From Amycolatopsis tolypomycina (GTDB lineage Bacteria; Actinomycetota; Actinomycetes; Mycobacteriales; Pseudonocardiaceae), in the NCBI RefSeq assembly GCF_900105945.1, contig NZ_FNSO01000004.1:1-64000 (forward strand): a stretch of 64,000 nt of DNA, written 5' to 3'. Numbering within the stretch: the first letter of the stretch is position 1; each line of letters opens with the position of its first letter. The position numbers and the translations under genes are program-made. The notes under the pieces were generated by a model. That model was not told the DNA's origin. It saw only the letters and a program-made list of their open reading frames with translations, and ran no database searches. Below, in pieces: positions 28,891-36,453 of the stretch.

Positions 28891-30308
28891 GCGCACTGCC
28901 GCGGGAAGAGCTTCGCGGCCTCTTCCTGTTCGAACACCTTTCCGAAGCCCAGCTCGACTGGATCGCCGACAACGCCGTGCTCGAGGAGTACGCGGCCGAC
29001 TCCACCGTCATCAGCGAGGGCGGCGAGGCGACCTGCTTCTACGTCCTGCTGCACGGCGCGATCCGGATGACGCGCCTGGTCAGCGGCACGGAGGTGGAGA
29101 CCAACCGGTCCGACCAGCGCGGCGCCTACTTCGGCGCGACGCAGTTCTTCGTGCACCAGGAGAGCGAGCACATCTACAACGCCACGGTGCGCGCGCTGTC
29201 CGACGTCACGTTCCTGGCGCTGCCGTCGAAGGAGTTCTCCTTCGAGTTCCGCAAGTGGTTCCCGATGGCCACGCACCTGCTCGAAGGCATGTACCTGGGG
29301 TGGCGCAACAGCGACACGGTGATCGGCTCGCGCCGCCGTCTGCTGGCCCTCGGCGAGCTGTCGGCCGGCCTGACGCACGAGCTGAACAACCCGGCCGCGG
29401 CGGCGGTCCGGGCGACGTCCGCCCTGCGTGAGCGCGTCGCCGGGATGCGGCACAAGCTCGCCTTCCTGGCCAAGAAGGACATCGAACCGGAGCTGCTCTA
29501 CCAGCTGATCGACGTCCAGGAACGCCTGGTCAAGCAGGTCGCGCAGGCGGAGAAGCTGACAGCGATGCAGCAGGCCGACCGCGAGGACGAGATCGGCGAC
29601 TGGTTCGACGACCGCGGCATCGACGGCGGCTGGGACCTCGCCGACATCTACGTCCGCGCCGGGCTGACCACGGCCGACCTGGACCACGTCCTCGAGCAGG
29701 TCGGCGACACCTTCATCGACGGTGCCGTCCGCTGGCTCGCGTACGCGCTCGAGACCGAGATGCTGATGGGCGAGATCGAGGACTCGACCACGCGGATCTC
29801 CGCGCTGGTCGGCAAGGCCAAGCAGTACTCGCAGATGGACCGGGCGCCGCACCAGTGGGTCGACGTCCACGACGGCCTCGACTCCACCCTGGTGATGCTG
29901 TCCGGCAAGATCGGCGACGGCGTCCGCGTCGTCAAGGAGTACGACCGCAGCCTGCCGAAGATCCCCGCGTACCCGGCCGAGCTGAACCAGGTCTGGACGA
30001 ACATCATCGACAACGCCCTCGGCGCGATGGCCGGCGATGGCACGCTGACGCTGCGCACGTGGCGCGTCGACGACCAGATCCGGGTCGAGGTCGGCGACAC
30101 CGGGCCCGGCATCCCCGCGGACATCAAGCCGCGGATCTTCGAGCCGTTCTTCACGACCAAGCCGGTCGGCGAGGGCACCGGGCTGGGCCTGGACATCTCG
30201 TGGAAGATCGTCGTCGAACGGCACCAGGGCGACCTGCGCGTCGAATCCGAGCCGGGGAACACGCGGTTCGAGGTCTGCCTGCCGACGGTCGAGCAGGCCT
30301 CGCTCTGA
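28887..30308 (+). CDS. sensor histidine kinase with N-terminal cyclic-nucleotide-binding domain
   Basis: 473 residues, no membrane segments, so cytoplasmic. Residues 5-130 form a cNMP/CRP-like sensor domain (ISEGGEATCFYVLLHGAI), though the cyclic-nucleotide pocket Arg is not evident. The phospho-acceptor is the His in GLTHELNNPAAA. The ATPase domain has the N-box TNIIDNALGAM, DTGPGIP, FEPFFTTK and GEGTGLGLDIS. It overlaps the upstream receiver-reductase gene by ATGA and the carboxylesterase start by one base (TGATG). It probably phosphorylates the receiver of its neighbour. Confidence 0.9.
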   Translation: MSALPREELRGLFLFEHLSEAQLDWIADNAVLEEYAADSTVISEGGEATCFYVLLHGAIRMTRLVSGTEVETNRSDQRGAYFGATQFFVHQESEHIYNATVRALSDVTFLALPSKEFSFEFRKWFPMATHLLEGMYLGWRNSDTVIGSRRRLLALGELSAGLTHELNNPAAAAVRATSALRERVAGMRHKLAFLAKKDIEPELLYQLIDVQERLVKQVAQAEKLTAMQQADREDEIGDWFDDRGIDGGWDLADIYVRAGLTTADLDHVLEQVGDTFIDGAVRWLAYALETEMLMGEIEDSTTRISALVGKAKQYSQMDRAPHQWVDVHDGLDSTLVMLSGKIGDGVRVVKEYDRSLPKIPAYPAELNQVWTNIIDNALGAMAGDGTLTLRTWRVDDQIRVEVGDTGPGIPADIKPRIFEPFFTTKPVGEGTGLGLDISWKIVVERHQGDLRVESEPGNTRFEVCLPTVEQASL

Positions 30309-31801
30309 TGGCTTCCGTCCCGACGGTCACGACCGAGCTCGGGGCGCTGGTCGGGCTGGCGGGCGACGGCGTCCGCGTCTGGCGCGGGATCCCGTACGCC
30401 CGCCCGCCGGTCGGCGAGCTGCGGTGGAAGGCACCGCGGCCGCCGTCGCTGTCCGGCGGCGTGCACGTGGCGACGGAGTACGGGCCGCACGCGATGCAGT
30501 CGCCGGACCCGATGAACCCGGCCGCCGTGTGCGACGAGGACTGCCTGTACCTCAACGTCTGCACGCCCGAGGGACCCGCACCGGAGGGCGGGTGGCCGGT
30601 GCTGTTCTGGCTGCACGGCGGCGGCTACCGCGTCGGCCACGGTGAGCAGCTGGGTGACGGCGAGGAGTTCGCGCGGGCCGGGATCGTCGTGGTCACCATC
30701 AACTACCGGCTGGGCTCGCTCGGCTTCCTGCACCTGTCCGGCGTTTTCGGCGCCGCCGAGCAGGACGCCGGGGTGTGCGGCTTCCTCGACCAGGTCGAAG
30801 CCCTGAAGTGGGTGCGGCGCAACATTTCCGCGTTCGGCGGCGATCCGGCGCGGATCACCGTCTACGGCGTTTCGGCGGGCGCGAAGAGCGTCGGCAACCT
30901 GATGGGCAGCCCGCTGGGCGCGGGATTGTTCGCGCAGGCGATCAGCAGTTCCGGCGGCGCGGACCACGTGGCAACACCCGAAGCGGGGACGGCGCTGGCG
31001 CGGCGCCTGCTCGACGAGGTCGGCTGCCACGACATCGACGGGTTGCGGTCGCTGCCCGCCAAGGAGTTCGTCGAGGCGCAGGAACGGATCCTGAGCGGGT
31101 TCCAGGCGCTGTGGCTGTGGCGCCCGACGCTGCACCCGCGCGTGTTGCCCGAGGTGCCGATCGGGCCGATCGGACGGGGGAGCGCGGCGGGTGTTCCGCT
31201 GCTGATCGGCTGCAACAGCAACGAAGGCAGCACGTACGCGATGATGCTCGGCGACGACGTCGCGACGGCGCCGGCCACCGATGTCCTCTCGGGCATCCTC
31301 GGCGATCCGGGCGCCGCACGGCTGCTCGAGACGTACCTTCGCCGGGTCCCCGACCTCAAGGCCGCCCGGATCGCCGCCATGGGCGACGAGCGGTACGGGA
31401 TCCCGACGCAGCGGCTCGCCGACGCGCAGTCCGCGCACGCTCCCGTTTACCGGTACCGGATCGACATCGCCGCGCCCGGGGTGCCCGAGCAGCTCGACGG
31501 CGGCCACGGGACCGAGACCACGATGGCGTGGAAAGTGCCGCTTCCCTTGGCGGCACAGGGAACCGCCGTGAACCCGGCGCGCGAGCGGGCGGCGCTGCTC
31601 ATCCACCGGTGCTGGGTGAGGTTCGTGCACTCCGGCGTCGCGTCCGCCGACGGTCCCGAATGGCCGTTGTACGGCCCGGAACTGCGGCCGGTCATGGTGT
31701 TCAGCGAGGACACGGACCTGGTGCTCGATCCGCGTCCGGACGAGCGCGAGGCTTGGGGCGACACGGAATGGGCGTCCGGGACGTGGTTTCCGGTCGCCTG
31801 A
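30308..31801 (+). CDS. type-B carboxylesterase
   Basis: 497 residues. The ATG at 30,308 overlaps the kinase stop. It is a cholinesterase-like alpha/beta hydrolase: an N-terminal FRGIPYA-like motif (VWRGIPYARPPVG), the EDCLYLNV signature (DEDCLYLNVCTP), the oxyanion loop LHGGGY, the nucleophile Ser in VYGVSAGA, the acid probably the Glu in CNSNEGST and the His in DGGHGTE. There is no signal peptide, so it is cytoplasmic. Why it is coupled to a redox sensor pair is not clear. Confidence 0.87.
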   Translation: MASVPTVTTELGALVGLAGDGVRVWRGIPYARPPVGELRWKAPRPPSLSGGVHVATEYGPHAMQSPDPMNPAAVCDEDCLYLNVCTPEGPAPEGGWPVLFWLHGGGYRVGHGEQLGDGEEFARAGIVVVTINYRLGSLGFLHLSGVFGAAEQDAGVCGFLDQVEALKWVRRNISAFGGDPARITVYGVSAGAKSVGNLMGSPLGAGLFAQAISSSGGADHVATPEAGTALARRLLDEVGCHDIDGLRSLPAKEFVEAQERILSGFQALWLWRPTLHPRVLPEVPIGPIGRGSAAGVPLLIGCNSNEGSTYAMMLGDDVATAPATDVLSGILGDPGAARLLETYLRRVPDLKAARIAAMGDERYGIPTQRLADAQSAHAPVYRYRIDIAAPGVPEQLDGGHGTETTMAWKVPLPLAAQGTAVNPARERAALLIHRCWVRFVHSGVASADGPEWPLYGPELRPVMVFSEDTDLVLDPRPDEREAWGDTEWASGTWFPVA

Positions 31802-31839
31802 GCCGGCTCTACCCTTGTGAGTGATGATGTTCGAACACG

Positions 31840-31890
31840 CGTGCGAGTAGCGTGGTCGGTGTCCGGCTCATCGAGGGAGGAAAGTCATGG
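31840..31890 (+). promoter_or_regulatory. orphan start region: promoter-like box, strong ribosome-binding site and ATG without a gene
   Basis: TAGCGT at 31,847 is followed by GAGGGAGG and an ATG at 31,887. The reading frame behind it (MDGYRVS...) collapses after six codons into low-complexity antisense of the convergent gene. It looks like the 5' end of a lost gene. Confidence 0.3.
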
Positions 31891-32703
31891 ACGGGTACCG
31901 AGTTTCGGCAGCGTCAAGGTCATCGCGGCGGTCGTCAGCCAGCTCAGCAGATCGGCGAGCGGGATGCGCGAAAGCCGTTCCGGCCATTCCTCGGCCACTG
32001 CGTGCAGCACGAGTTCGTCGTGCCGTGGCTCCACTTTCGTCAGCCTCGTGCCCGGCGGGAGCTCCGGCAGCGGCAGCTCGATGGGCTGGAACCGCTTCGG
32101 AGCACGGAGGGTTTTCTGTCCGATGTGGAGGGTTTGCGGCACGAGCACTACGGCGTCGGCCGCCACCTGGGGGCGCAGGGTCAGGTGGCCCCAGTGCGGG
32201 CGCTTGGCCCAGTGGATCCGGAGCAACCCGTTCCCGGCCGGGGCCGCGACGATCCCGGGGCGGACCGTCGCCACCCGTTCGCGCAGCACGTCCGCGGACA
32301 CGGCGATTTCCAGCCGCACGCGGGCGGGAATGGCGGCAGGCGTGGGCAGCGAGCGGAGGCGGACGTCTTCGGCGATCACGGCGACGCGGCGCAGCGGAAT
32401 GCTGCCGCCGTCCTCTTCGGACTCCGGCCAGTCGACGTCGTCGGCGACGATCCGGACGTCGCCGAGGCGCCCGGTGGCCAGCCGGAGGCTGTCGGCCGGG
32501 TAGTCGAGTTCGGCGAGGGTGAGGCCGACTTCGCGGTCACCCACCTTCGCGGTCAGCCGGCGCCCGACGAGCTGTTCGGTGACCGTGCGCGCCAAGGCGG
32601 CCGGCGTGACCGGGACGTTCGGCAGCAGCGAACGCCCGGCCGCGGCCAGCCCGGCCAGCTCGGGCCACGGTGACCAGCCGTCGAACCACCTGCCGTCGCT
32701 CAT
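31885..32703 (-). CDS. LmeA-like (DUF2993) phospholipid-binding protein
   Basis: 272 residues. The ATG at 32,703 is preferred over an in-frame codon 8 upstream because GACACT lies 7 nt before it. The sequence is a string of beta-strands with motifs of the DUF2993/LmeA group (LTAKVGDREVGLTLAELDYP, VRIVADDVDWP, VRLRSLPTPA). LmeA proteins bind phospholipids and help mannan/lipid assembly in mycobacteria. There is no obvious signal peptide, so export is uncertain. Confidence 0.65.
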   Translation of the reverse strand: MSDGRWFDGWSPWPELAGLAAAGRSLLPNVPVTPAALARTVTEQLVGRRLTAKVGDREVGLTLAELDYPADSLRLATGRLGDVRIVADDVDWPESEEDGGSIPLRRVAVIAEDVRLRSLPTPAAIPARVRLEIAVSADVLRERVATVRPGIVAAPAGNGLLRIHWAKRPHWGHLTLRPQVAADAVVLVPQTLHIGQKTLRAPKRFQPIELPLPELPPGTRLTKVEPRHDELVLHAVAEEWPERLSRIPLADLLSWLTTAAMTLTLPKLGTRP

Positions 32704-32779
32704 CCGTCCAGTGTCACCCACGGACACCGCCGGTGGCGACGGCGGGTGGTTCCCGGCTGGGGCAGCGGATCGCGCCCGG

Positions 32780-33073
32780 TCACCGGCCCGCGAAGCGGGC
32801 GATGATGCCGGTCACGACCAGCCAGAACACCGCGGCCAGGCCGAAGTCGAGAATCACGGCCAGGCTGGGGCTGTCGACCGGGAACAGACCGGGCCAGAAC
32901 AACGCGAGAGGAACCGCCAGTGACTTGATGAACTGGAAGAAGGCATTGCCGGCATTGGCACCGGCCAGCACCATGATCATGTAGAGAACTTCGATCCCCG
33001 CGAAGATCGCGCCGATCGCCGTGATGACCCGCACGGCCGTGTTCCGTCTGGTGGTGGTTCGCCAAGGAGACAT
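32780..33073 (-). CDS. small membrane protein of unknown function
   Basis: 97 residues from the ATG at 33,073, with no clear ribosome-binding site. A short basic N-terminus (RTTTRRN) is followed by hydrophobic segments at about 14-38, 46-64 and 70-92. No family is assigned. It is read leftwards, 76 nt ahead of the LmeA-like gene. Confidence 0.65.
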   Translation of the reverse strand: MSPWRTTTRRNTAVRVITAIGAIFAGIEVLYMIMVLAGANAGNAFFQFIKSLAVPLALFWPGLFPVDSPSLAVILDFGLAAVFWLVVTGIIARFAGR

Positions 33074-33243
33074 GCCGCAAAAATTCCCGGATCAGGTGAC
33101 TGATCAAACGCTCCAGAGCCCAGATTGCGCCGTTCGGCCGCTTCTGTTGCTCTCCGCGACCCTTCGCTGCAGCTCGTGAGCAAGCGGTCACTACTCCCGG
33201 TCGCCATGTCGTTCCTCCAGGTACGCGTGTCGTCCGTCGGCCC

Positions 33244-34152
33244 CTACCCACGCATTCCCACCGCGTCCCCGAGCAGCCGGCCGACAGCCCAGTCCTGCAC
33301 CGCAAGCCCCACGGACTTGAACACGGTCCGCCCACCCACCACCGGTGGCGCCTGCAAGGCCGAACCCAGCTCGACCAGGGCCCCGCGGTCCAGCAGCCCC
33401 GCGTCCACCGCGTGGATCACCTCGCCCGCCTCCGCCAGAACGGCATCGACCTGATCCACCACCACACACCCCGCCGTGGCGAGCAACTCGGCGGGCAGCT
33501 CCCGCATGGACGGCAGATACGACCCGATCGCATTGACGTGCACCCGTTCGGGCAAGTCATCGACAGCGAAGAGAGGAGTACTCGACGAGGTAGCACAACA
33601 AACGATCTCCGCATCGGAAACCGTGTCCGCAACACTCGAAGCCACCCGCACCACCACCTCAGGGAACTCGGCCCGCAACCGCGAGGCCAACGCCGAAGCG
33701 CGCGAGACGTCCCGGCCGAACAGCGCCAGAGAACGCACCGGCCGCACGGCCGCCACCGCCCGCACCTGGTCGGCGGCCTGGGCCCCGGTGCCGAGCAACG
33801 CCAGCCGGCTCGCCGAAGCCGGGGCGAGCAGGTCCGTGGCCACGCCGGACACCGCGCCGGTGCGCAGGGTCGTCACCTCGACGGCGTCGGCGACCACCTG
33901 GCCCGCGGCCGTGTTCCACACCAGCGTGCCCAGGATCATCGGCGTGCGGCCGGGGGACAGGTTGAGCGTCTTCACCACCGTCGTCGACGTCGGCGTGTGG
34001 CAGGCGGTCATCACGAGCGTGGTCGCGGCGGCGAACGACAACCGTTGCGGCACCACGAAACGGCCGGCGGCGAGGTCGACGAAGGCCTCGCGCACCGCTT
34101 CGACCGCGGCCGGCATCGGCACGGCGTTCCGGACAGCGTCGGCGTCGAGCAT
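33244..34152 (-). CDS. ornithine cyclodeaminase/mu-crystallin family enzyme
   Basis: 302 residues from the ATG at 34,152, with GGAGGGG upstream. The N-terminal dimerisation part is followed by the Rossmann fold: LALLGTGAQAADQVRAV carries the dinucleotide motif GTGAQA, then SLALFGRD, and the family's ADIV-like EIVCCATSSSTPLF and HVNAIGSYLPSMRELP. The family covers ornithine cyclodeaminase, alanine dehydrogenase and ketimine reductases; no substrate is assigned. Divergent from the pentapeptide-repeat gene with a 42-nt gap. Confidence 0.87.
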   Translation of the reverse strand: MLDADAVRNAVPMPAAVEAVREAFVDLAAGRFVVPQRLSFAAATTLVMTACHTPTSTTVVKTLNLSPGRTPMILGTLVWNTAAGQVVADAVEVTTLRTGAVSGVATDLLAPASASRLALLGTGAQAADQVRAVAAVRPVRSLALFGRDVSRASALASRLRAEFPEVVVRVASSVADTVSDAEIVCCATSSSTPLFAVDDLPERVHVNAIGSYLPSMRELPAELLATAGCVVVDQVDAVLAEAGEVIHAVDAGLLDRGALVELGSALQAPPVVGGRTVFKSVGLAVQDWAVGRLLGDAVGMRG

Positions 34153-34194
34153 GCGTGGCCCCTCCGGCGTCGGATCTGCCGCTAGCCTGGCGGC

Positions 34195-34794
34195 ATGTCC
34201 GAGGTCAGGCAAGAGGAGCAGCGGTTCTTCCGCGACGACTGGTACGGCGAGGAGATCACCGGCCGGCACTACGTGCGATGCGAGTTCCACGAGGCCGACC
34301 TCTCGGAGGCGGTCACCCGGAACTCGGTCTTCACCGACTGCGTCTTCGGCAATGTGCGCTTCAACGCGTCGCGGCACACGGACTCGGCGTTCACCGGCTG
34401 CACCTTCAAGCGGTGCAGCTTCTTCGACGCCGAATTCACCGGGTGCAAGCTCGTCGGCGCCACGTTCAGCGAGTGCGCGCTGCGGCCGTTGCGGGTCACC
34501 GGCGGGGACTGGTCGTTCGCCGGGCTGGCGGGCGCCGACCTGCGGGCCGTCACCTTCCAGGGCGTCCGGATGCGGGAGGCCGACCTCTCCGGGGCGGACT
34601 GCGCCGGCGCGGTGTTCGCCGACGTCGACCTGTCCGGGGCGCTGCTGCACGCGGTCAAGCTGCCGAAGGCCGAGTTGCGGGGCAGTGACCTCTCGGCGCT
34701 CGACCCGCTGAACGCCGAGCTGACCGGTGCGATCGTGTCACCCGAACAGGCTGCGGTGCTCGTCACGTCGCTGGGGCTGCGGGTCCGGGCGTAG
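34195..34794 (+). CDS. pentapeptide-repeat protein
   Basis: 199 residues from a leaderless ATG (TAGCCT 6 nt upstream). From about residue 25 to 175 it is a run of pentapeptide repeats of form A(D/N)LxX, for example FHEADLSEA, ADLRAV, ADLSGADCAG and VDLSGA, which predicts a right-handed quadrilateral beta-helix. Some family members (MfpA, Qnr) mimic DNA and protect gyrase from quinolones. The irregular, Cys/Phe-rich repeats are closer to Qnr/McbG than to long cyanobacterial proteins, but no function can be assigned. Confidence 0.85.
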   Translation: MSEVRQEEQRFFRDDWYGEEITGRHYVRCEFHEADLSEAVTRNSVFTDCVFGNVRFNASRHTDSAFTGCTFKRCSFFDAEFTGCKLVGATFSECALRPLRVTGGDWSFAGLAGADLRAVTFQGVRMREADLSGADCAGAVFADVDLSGALLHAVKLPKAELRGSDLSALDPLNAELTGAIVSPEQAAVLVTSLGLRVRA

Positions 34795-34823
34795 GCTCGG
34801 CGCGATCGGGAAGGGAGGGCGGC

Positions 34824-35423
34824 ATGGGTGTCGTGACACCGGGTTTCCAGGGCCGGGCGCGCAGTGGCAACCCGCGGCTGCCACCCGGGCAGTACCTGGC
34901 CGAGGACTTCCCGGTGCTGTCGGCGGGGCCGACCCCGCGCGTGCGCACCGAGACGTGGGAGTTCACCGTCACCACCGAGACGGGCGAGAAGCACACCTGG
35001 AGCTGGGCCGAGCTGATGGCCCTGCCCAGCGAGAAACCCACGGTGGACATCCACTGCGTCACCCAGTGGTCCAAACTGGACACCCGGTGGCGCGGCGTCT
35101 CGGTCGACACGCTGGTCGGCGGGCTCGAAACCGAGGCCGACTACGTGATGGTCCACGCCTACGGCGGGTACACGACGAACCTGCCGCTGGCCGACCTGCT
35201 CGACGGCCAGGCCTGGATCGCCTACGAATACGGCGGCAAGCCGCTGACCCCCGAGCACGGCGGCCCGGCGCGGCTGCTCGTGCCGCACCTGTACTTCTGG
35301 AAGTCCGCGAAGTGGGTGCGCGGGCTGGAGCTGAAGACCCGGGACGAGCCGGGCTTCTGGGAGAACGCCGGCTACCACGACTACGGGGATCCATGGCGCG
35401 AACAGCGGTATCAGGGCGACTAG
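34824..35423 (+). CDS. sulfite-oxidase-like molybdopterin oxidoreductase
   Basis: 199 residues from the ATG at 34,824 after GGGAGGG. The molybdopterin-binding domain carries the single Mo-ligand Cys in DIHCVTQWSKLDTRW. Further family motifs are HAYGGYTTNLPLADLL and GGPARLLVPHLYFWKSAKW. There is no Tat signal, so it is cytoplasmic, unlike MsrP. The next gene encodes a ferredoxin-reductase-like flavoprotein and overlaps it by 31 nt, so the two probably form an electron-transfer pair. Confidence 0.9.
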   Translation: MGVVTPGFQGRARSGNPRLPPGQYLAEDFPVLSAGPTPRVRTETWEFTVTTETGEKHTWSWAELMALPSEKPTVDIHCVTQWSKLDTRWRGVSVDTLVGGLETEADYVMVHAYGGYTTNLPLADLLDGQAWIAYEYGGKPLTPEHGGPARLLVPHLYFWKSAKWVRGLELKTRDEPGFWENAGYHDYGDPWREQRYQGD

Positions 35424-36136
35424 CCTGGCGGGTCGCCCGCCTGGCGGAATTCCGCGACGAGACGCCGACGGCGCGCACGCTCGTCTTCGACCTGCCCGGC
35501 TGGCCCGGTCACCTGGCGGGCCAGCACGTCGACGTAAGGCTCACGGCCGCGGACGGCTACCAGGCGCAGCGCAGCTATTCCCTCGCGGCGCCCACGAACG
35601 GCGACCGGGTGGAGCTGACGATCCAGCGCGTCGCCGACGGCGAGGTGTCCGAGCACCTCACGGGCCCGTACGCGATCGGCGACCCGGTCGAGATCCGCGG
35701 CCCGATCGGCGGCTGGTTCGCCTGGCGCCCCACGGACCCGGCCCCGGTCCTCCTGGTGGCGGGCGGCTCCGGAATCGTCCCCCTGATGGCGATGATCCGC
35801 GCCCGCCGCGCGGCGGGCGTCCGCACACCGTTCAAGCTGATCTATTCGCTACGCACCCCGGCGGAGCTGTACTACGCGGACGAGCTGCGCACACCGGTGG
35901 CGGGCGTGGACGTGACGTACGTGTACACGCGCGAGCTGCCCGAAGGCCGCCCAGGCCTACCCCGCCGCCTGGACGTGGCGACACTCAACACGGCGGCCTG
36001 GCCGGCGGAGTTCGGAGCATCGTGCTTCGTCTGCGGGCCCACGGGCTTCGTGGAGACGGTCGCGGACATCCTGGTCGCCCTGGGCCACGACCCGCACCGC
36101 ATCCGCACGGAACGCTTCGGCCCCAGCCGCGACTGA
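35393..36136 (+). CDS. FAD-dependent ferredoxin reductase-like oxidoreductase
   Basis: 247 residues. The ATG at 35,393 lies inside the upstream gene. The FAD domain shows QRSYSLAAP (the RxYS motif), the phosphate loop GPIGGWF, then the NAD(P) module VLLVAGGSGIVPLMAMIR and the C-terminal FVCGPTGFVETVA. There is no 2Fe-2S domain. It likely passes electrons between NAD(P)H and the molybdoenzyme encoded just before it. Confidence 0.9.
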   Translation: MARTAVSGRLAWRVARLAEFRDETPTARTLVFDLPGWPGHLAGQHVDVRLTAADGYQAQRSYSLAAPTNGDRVELTIQRVADGEVSEHLTGPYAIGDPVEIRGPIGGWFAWRPTDPAPVLLVAGGSGIVPLMAMIRARRAAGVRTPFKLIYSLRTPAELYYADELRTPVAGVDVTYVYTRELPEGRPGLPRRLDVATLNTAAWPAEFGASCFVCGPTGFVETVADILVALGHDPHRIRTERFGPSRD

Positions 36137-36453
36137 CCGACGGGCCCCCGCGCTGGTGCTGGTAGCCGCGGAAGGGGCCGAGCCGCAGGCATGGCGCCAG
36201 GCTCAGCGCGCCGCCTCCGTGCCCGGCTGAACCACCGCCCCGCTCGCCCATCAACGGGCCCCGCTGCGGCCGGTCGGCGTCTCGGCGAAGCGACCGCCGA
36301 ACCGCCGGCACGCCCGCTCAGCTCGCCGCCTCCGGGCCCGGCTGAACCACCGGCCGCTCGCTCGCCCGGGCCGGCGTGGCGTCCGGTGACCACCACCGGC
36401 CGCGCGCCCGGCGTGGCGTCCGGTTAACCACCACCCCGCGCGCCCCGGCCGGC
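36137..36453. repeat. GC-rich intergenic region with duplicated segments
   Basis: 317 nt without a gene. A segment of about 45 bp (gctcagcgcgccgcctccg..., 36,211) recurs at 36,319 with few changes. GTGGCGTCCGG occurs at 36,376, 36,413 and 36,458; the last copy is the end of the regulator gene, encoding its Pro-Asp-Ala-Thr-stop. The 3' end of that gene seems to have been duplicated downstream. No clear terminator apart from these GC-rich repeats. Confidence 0.6.

Noticed and set aside
31887..32522. A 211-codon plus-strand gene starting MDGYRV with a good ribosome-binding site
   Set aside because: After six codons it is Arg/Ser/Ala-rich antisense of the LmeA-like gene.
36137..36453. CRISPR array
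   Set aside because: The repeats are few, unequal in length and imperfect; no cas genes. No CRISPR array seen anywhere in the window.
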